From: JANMDR01 sp031409495
Lineage (GTDB): Bacteria; Pseudomonadota; Gammaproteobacteria; Burkholderiales; Usitatibacteraceae
DNA: 29,528 nt
Direction of reading: 5' to 3'
Assembly: GCA_031409495.1 (NCBI GenBank)
Contig: JANNXI010000264.1
Coordinates: 1 to 29,528 of the forward strand
This document shows, in pieces, positions 26,965-29,528 of the stretch. The notes beneath the pieces were generated by a model, which saw only the letters and a list, made by a program, of their open reading frames with translations, made no database searches and had not been told where the DNA came from. Position numbers and translations under genes: made by a program. Position 1 is the first letter of the stretch; each line of letters starts with the position of its first letter.

Positions 26965-27629
26965 TCTTTCTGAAGATTTTGTTGGCCGTAGGTAGCAAAT
27001 TTTTCAATCACCGTGGCCATCTCAGCATCAGATAAAATTTTTGGCTCACCAATTTGCAGTGCTTGCCAATACATGCGTGCCAAATTTTCAACTTCTACCG
27101 CTAGCGCCAACGCTTTATCAAGCGTTGCTCCCACTGCAATAACGCCGTGCTGCCCCAAGAGGCAGGCATTACGGCCCTTTAGGGCTTCCAGCGCAACATC
27201 TGATAATTCTTGCGTGCCAAAAGTAGCATAAGGCGCACAGCGAATGTCTGCCCCCCCGGCTGCCGCAATCATGTAATGAAACGCTGGAATATCACGCCCC
27301 AGACAAGCAATTGAGGTGGCGTAGCTGGAATGCGTATGCACAATAGCTTGCACTTCGGGCCGCTGCAAATAGATATCTCGATGAAATCGCCATTCTGATG
27401 ATGGCAAGGTCGGACCTTCATGGGAGCCATCTAACGCCATGGAAACAATATGCTCAGGCTGAGTTTCAGCGTATGGAATACCGGTGGGCGTAATGTAAAA
27501 GCCATGACTTAATTTTGGTGTTGATGGCGCACGCGCGCTGACGTTGCCAGATTTACCAACGTTGATGCGTAAGCCATTCATGGCGTTCGCAGTTTCGATA
27601 ATTTTGCGGCGGAGGAAAAGGTTGGTCAT
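26961..27629 (-). CDS. Class II (FucA-type) sugar-phosphate aldolase, candidate 5-methylthioribulose-1-phosphate aldolase
   Basis: 222-residue zinc aldolase of the L-fuculose-phosphate aldolase family. Active-site residues match FucA: Glu79 in SSEWRFH, zinc ligands His98, His100 (VHTHSSY) and His161 (GQHGVIA), Tyr119 in HYMIAAAGG, and a C-terminal tyrosine in EKFATYG. FucA cleaves fuculose-1-phosphate to DHAP and lactaldehyde. Here the gene follows mtnA in the same direction (102-bp gap), and related aldolases paired with MtnA in Rhodospirillum rubrum and some E. coli act on 5-methylthioribulose-1-phosphate or 5-deoxyribulose-1-phosphate, giving DHAP. That role is therefore my preferred inference. 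An MtnB dehydratase belongs to the same superfamily, but the FucA-like Tyr residues and close FucA similarity argue against it. Confidence 0.82.
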   Translation of the reverse strand: MTNLFLRRKIIETANAMNGLRINVGKSGNVSARAPSTPKLSHGFYITPTGIPYAETQPEHIVSMALDGSHEGPTLPSSEWRFHRDIYLQRPEVQAIVHTHSSYATSIACLGRDIPAFHYMIAAAGGADIRCAPYATFGTQELSDVALEALKGRNACLLGQHGVIAVGATLDKALALAVEVENLARMYWQALQIGEPKILSDAEMATVIEKFATYGQQNLQKD

Positions 27630-27731
27630 CGTGTTTTTTTAGAAGGGGGTAATTGAACTTGCCTTGCTCCTCTCTCGCGTTGAAGGAGAGAAGGGTACGT
27701 AACTAATTTCCGTTGTACAGAGCAGAAAAAA

Positions 27732-28802
27732 CTACGCTTTCCACTGCGCCAATTCCCCCACTGTCGCCACTCCACGTTCCGTAATGATCCCCGTTACCAA
27801 CCGAGCCGGTGTCACGTCAAACCCCGGGTTTGCCACTGGCGATTCGGCTGCTAGTATCGTAAAATTTTCCGCTACGCCACGGTCTGAAACGCCCCTAATG
27901 GTGCGGATCTCCGCGCCATTTCGTTCTTCAATTTCAATTTCTTCCAAGGCATTTCCAAGCGACCAATCCACCGTGCTTAATGGAAGTGCCGCATAAAACG
28001 GAATACCGTTGTCGCGCGCAGCCAATGCTTTTTGATAGGTACCAATTTTGTTGGCAACGTCGCCTTCGCCGGACACACGGTCGGCGCCCACAATCACCGC
28101 GTCTACCTTACCGTGCTGCATAAAATGCCCGCCAGCGTTGTCCACAATATAGGTATGCGGCACACCGTGTTCGCGCAGTTCCCACGCAGTGAGTAGGCCT
28201 TGGTTACGTGGCCGTGTTTCTTCCACCCACACATGTACAGGAATGCCCGCGTCATGCGCTTGATAAATTGGCGACAAAGCCGTACCCCAATCCACCGTGG
28301 CCACCCATCCGGCATTGCAGTGTGTGAGAATATTGATGGTGCGCTGGTGCTTGGCGTGTAGCGCTTTAATAATTCCCAAGCCGTGTTGGCCTATCGCAAA
28401 ATTAGTGGCAATATCATCCGCTGCAATTTGCTTGGCGGTTTGCCAAGCCAGCTGCGCCCGCATATTTTCCGGTGCTTGCACAAGTACCGTTTGCATTTTA
28501 AACAGAGCCCAGCCTAAATTTACCGCAGTTGGGCGTGTGGCATTTAATTTGCTGGTGTTGGCGTACAAGTTGCCCAAGCTTGGGTCGTCGCCCATGGCCA
28601 GTGCTAGGCCAAACGCGGCCGTCACCCCTATGAGCGGCGCGCCGCGCACGCGCATGGAAAAAATTGCGTCGGCAACATCATCTACTGAGCGTAAAATACG
28701 GTCTTTAACTTCAAACGGTAATAATGTTTGGTCAATAATGCCAACGGTACTATTGGCGTCGATGGCCCAAATGCTAGTGCGGGAAAGATTATTGATTTTC
28801 AT
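27732..28802 (-). CDS. mtnA: S-methyl-5-thioribose-1-phosphate isomerase
   Basis: Isomerises methylthioribose-1-phosphate to methylthioribulose-1-phosphate in salvage of methylthioadenosine, the by-product of polyamine and homoserine-lactone synthesis; related 5-deoxyribose-1-phosphate may also be used. 356 residues, eIF2B-alpha-like fold. Seen: MRVRGAPLIGVTAAFGLALA, the catalytic cysteine in LTHCNAGWVATVDWGTAL (Cys162) and the catalytic aspartate in VGADRVSGEGDVANKIGTY (Asp241). ATG at 28802. It is divergent from the AIM24-family gene with only 54 bp between, and is followed by the aldolase gene. No mtnK or mtnP gene lies in the window, so the phosphorylating step must be encoded elsewhere. 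Confidence 0.95.
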   Translation of the reverse strand: MKINNLSRTSIWAIDANSTVGIIDQTLLPFEVKDRILRSVDDVADAIFSMRVRGAPLIGVTAAFGLALAMGDDPSLGNLYANTSKLNATRPTAVNLGWALFKMQTVLVQAPENMRAQLAWQTAKQIAADDIATNFAIGQHGLGIIKALHAKHQRTINILTHCNAGWVATVDWGTALSPIYQAHDAGIPVHVWVEETRPRNQGLLTAWELREHGVPHTYIVDNAGGHFMQHGKVDAVIVGADRVSGEGDVANKIGTYQKALAARDNGIPFYAALPLSTVDWSLGNALEEIEIEERNGAEIRTIRGVSDRGVAENFTILAAESPVANPGFDVTPARLVTGIITERGVATVGELAQWKA

Positions 28803-28856
28803 AGCTCAATTTTAGTGTATTTGCCTCTTCAACGTTCAACCTCAAAGGAAAAAATC

Positions 28857-29528
28857 ATGGCGCAAACCTCCCTTAACGATTTTATCGCAGCCCATACCGA
28901 TCAAGACCAAAACTCAGGTATGTTTGAAATTGAAAATAAGTCTACGCTGCAAGTGAACCTAAACGGTGCGGTGTATGCGAAGGCCGGCGCCATGGTGGCA
29001 CGTACCGGCGACATCAAATTTAGCCGTAAGAGCATGATGGCCGATGGCCTCGGTGGTTTGTTCAAAAAAGCGGTAACGGGCGAAGGCATGAGCCTTATGA
29101 AAATGGAAGGCCGTGGCCGCATCTATTTGGCAGATGCTAACAAGCGCGTGCATGTGATTGCGCTGGCAGGTGAGAGTATTTGCGTGAATGGTAACGATGT
29201 TTTAGCCATTGAAATGAGCTTAGATACTGACATCACCATGATTAAAAGCGTTGCGGGATTTTTGACCGGAGGATTATTTAACGTCAAAATTTCTGGCAAT
29301 GGTTTAGCGGCTATCACCACCCATGGCGAACCATTATTGTTGCCCGTATCGTCAAGCAAAGGCCCCGTGTTCACAGACCCAAACGCCACCGTGGCGTGGA
29401 GCGGTAATTTAACGCCAAGTATGCACACTGACGTTTCCATTGGCTCGTTGTTTGGACGCACCAGTGGAGAAAGCGTACAAATGAAATTTGAAGGCCAAGG
29501 TTGGGTTTTGGTGCAGCCGTATGAAGAA
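28857..29528 (+). CDS. AIM24 / TIGR00266 family protein, 3' end missing
   Basis: 224 codons visible, with the frame open to the window end. ATG 28857 has AAAGGA 7 nt upstream. The pattern FEIENKSTLQVNLNGAVYAKAGAMVARTG followed by GLGGLFKKAVTGEGMSLMKMEGRGRIYLA matches the AIM24/TIGR00266 beta-helical family (tryptophan RNA-binding attenuator protein-like fold); members occur in bacteria, archaea and, as AIM24, in mitochondria. Biochemical role not established in bacteria. No signal peptide, so probably cytoplasmic. It is divergent from mtnA. The end is near, since the usual length is about 220-260 residues. Confidence 0.88.
   Translation, partial: MAQTSLNDFIAAHTDQDQNSGMFEIENKSTLQVNLNGAVYAKAGAMVARTGDIKFSRKSMMADGLGGLFKKAVTGEGMSLMKMEGRGRIYLADANKRVHVIALAGESICVNGNDVLAIEMSLDTDITMIKSVAGFLTGGLFNVKISGNGLAAITTHGEPLLLPVSSSKGPVFTDPNATVAWSGNLTPSMHTDVSIGSLFGRTSGESVQMKFEGQGWVLVQPYEE

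Noticed and set aside
27667..27690. CTCCT / AGGAG hairpin between mtnA and the aldolase gene
   Set aside because: The paired arms are only five bases with a 12-base loop, and no T-run follows; too weak to call a regulatory site.

Overview
The window reads as a piece of a betaproteobacterial chromosome (Burkholderiales or a near relative; inferred, not proven). The basis is the block pyrG-kdsA-eno-ftsB, a single-chain PurL, an Oar-like TonB receptor, a DUF5648-tailed secreted subtilase and a 'GLWWN' beta-rich secreted protein. No tRNA, rRNA, CRISPR array, insertion sequence or phage gene was seen.

Layout. (1) 2-3256: 3' part of purL (purine synthesis), cut by the window edge. (2) 3355-5058: lipoprotein 5'-nucleotidase. 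(3) 5131-8413, minus strand: a probable two-gene unit of a subtilisin-like secreted protease and a small secreted protein. (4) 8414-9213: gene-poor leader region. (5) 9214-12630: Oar-like TonB-dependent receptor broken by one in-frame TAA, followed by a clear terminator. (6) 12844-13362, minus: RNA 2',3'-cyclic phosphodiesterase. (7) 13518-20836, minus: a peptide-type ABC importer with two paralogous binding proteins, two permeases and one double-ATPase protein. (8) 21118-25796, plus: pyrG, kdsA, eno, ftsB and a YjbR/MmcQ-like gene. (9) 25856-26964: two overlapping paralogous secreted proteins of unknown function. (10) 26961-28802, minus: a FucA-type class II aldolase and mtnA, a pair that suggests methylthioadenosine salvage through an aldolase (DHAP-shunt type) route. 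(11) 28857 onward: AIM24/TIGR00266-family protein, cut by the window edge.

The most unusual structural signal is a dispersed palindrome of 35-41 bp, seen seven times. It has two arms of about 17 nt (TGCCTGAAGATGCCCTA and its complement) around a 3-nt centre. Copies lie at gene ends, between convergent genes, inside the ABC-importer cluster, and once inside a coding end where the repeat supplies the last six codons and the stop. One copy carries paired changes in both arms that keep the stem, so the element behaves as a conserved hairpin/REP-like family. The second striking point is the single nonsense codon in an otherwise intact receptor gene.

Genes likely working together: the nucleotide genes (purL, pyrG); envelope and division genes (kdsA, ftsB) with glycolytic eno; the peptide importer set; and mtnA with the aldolase.
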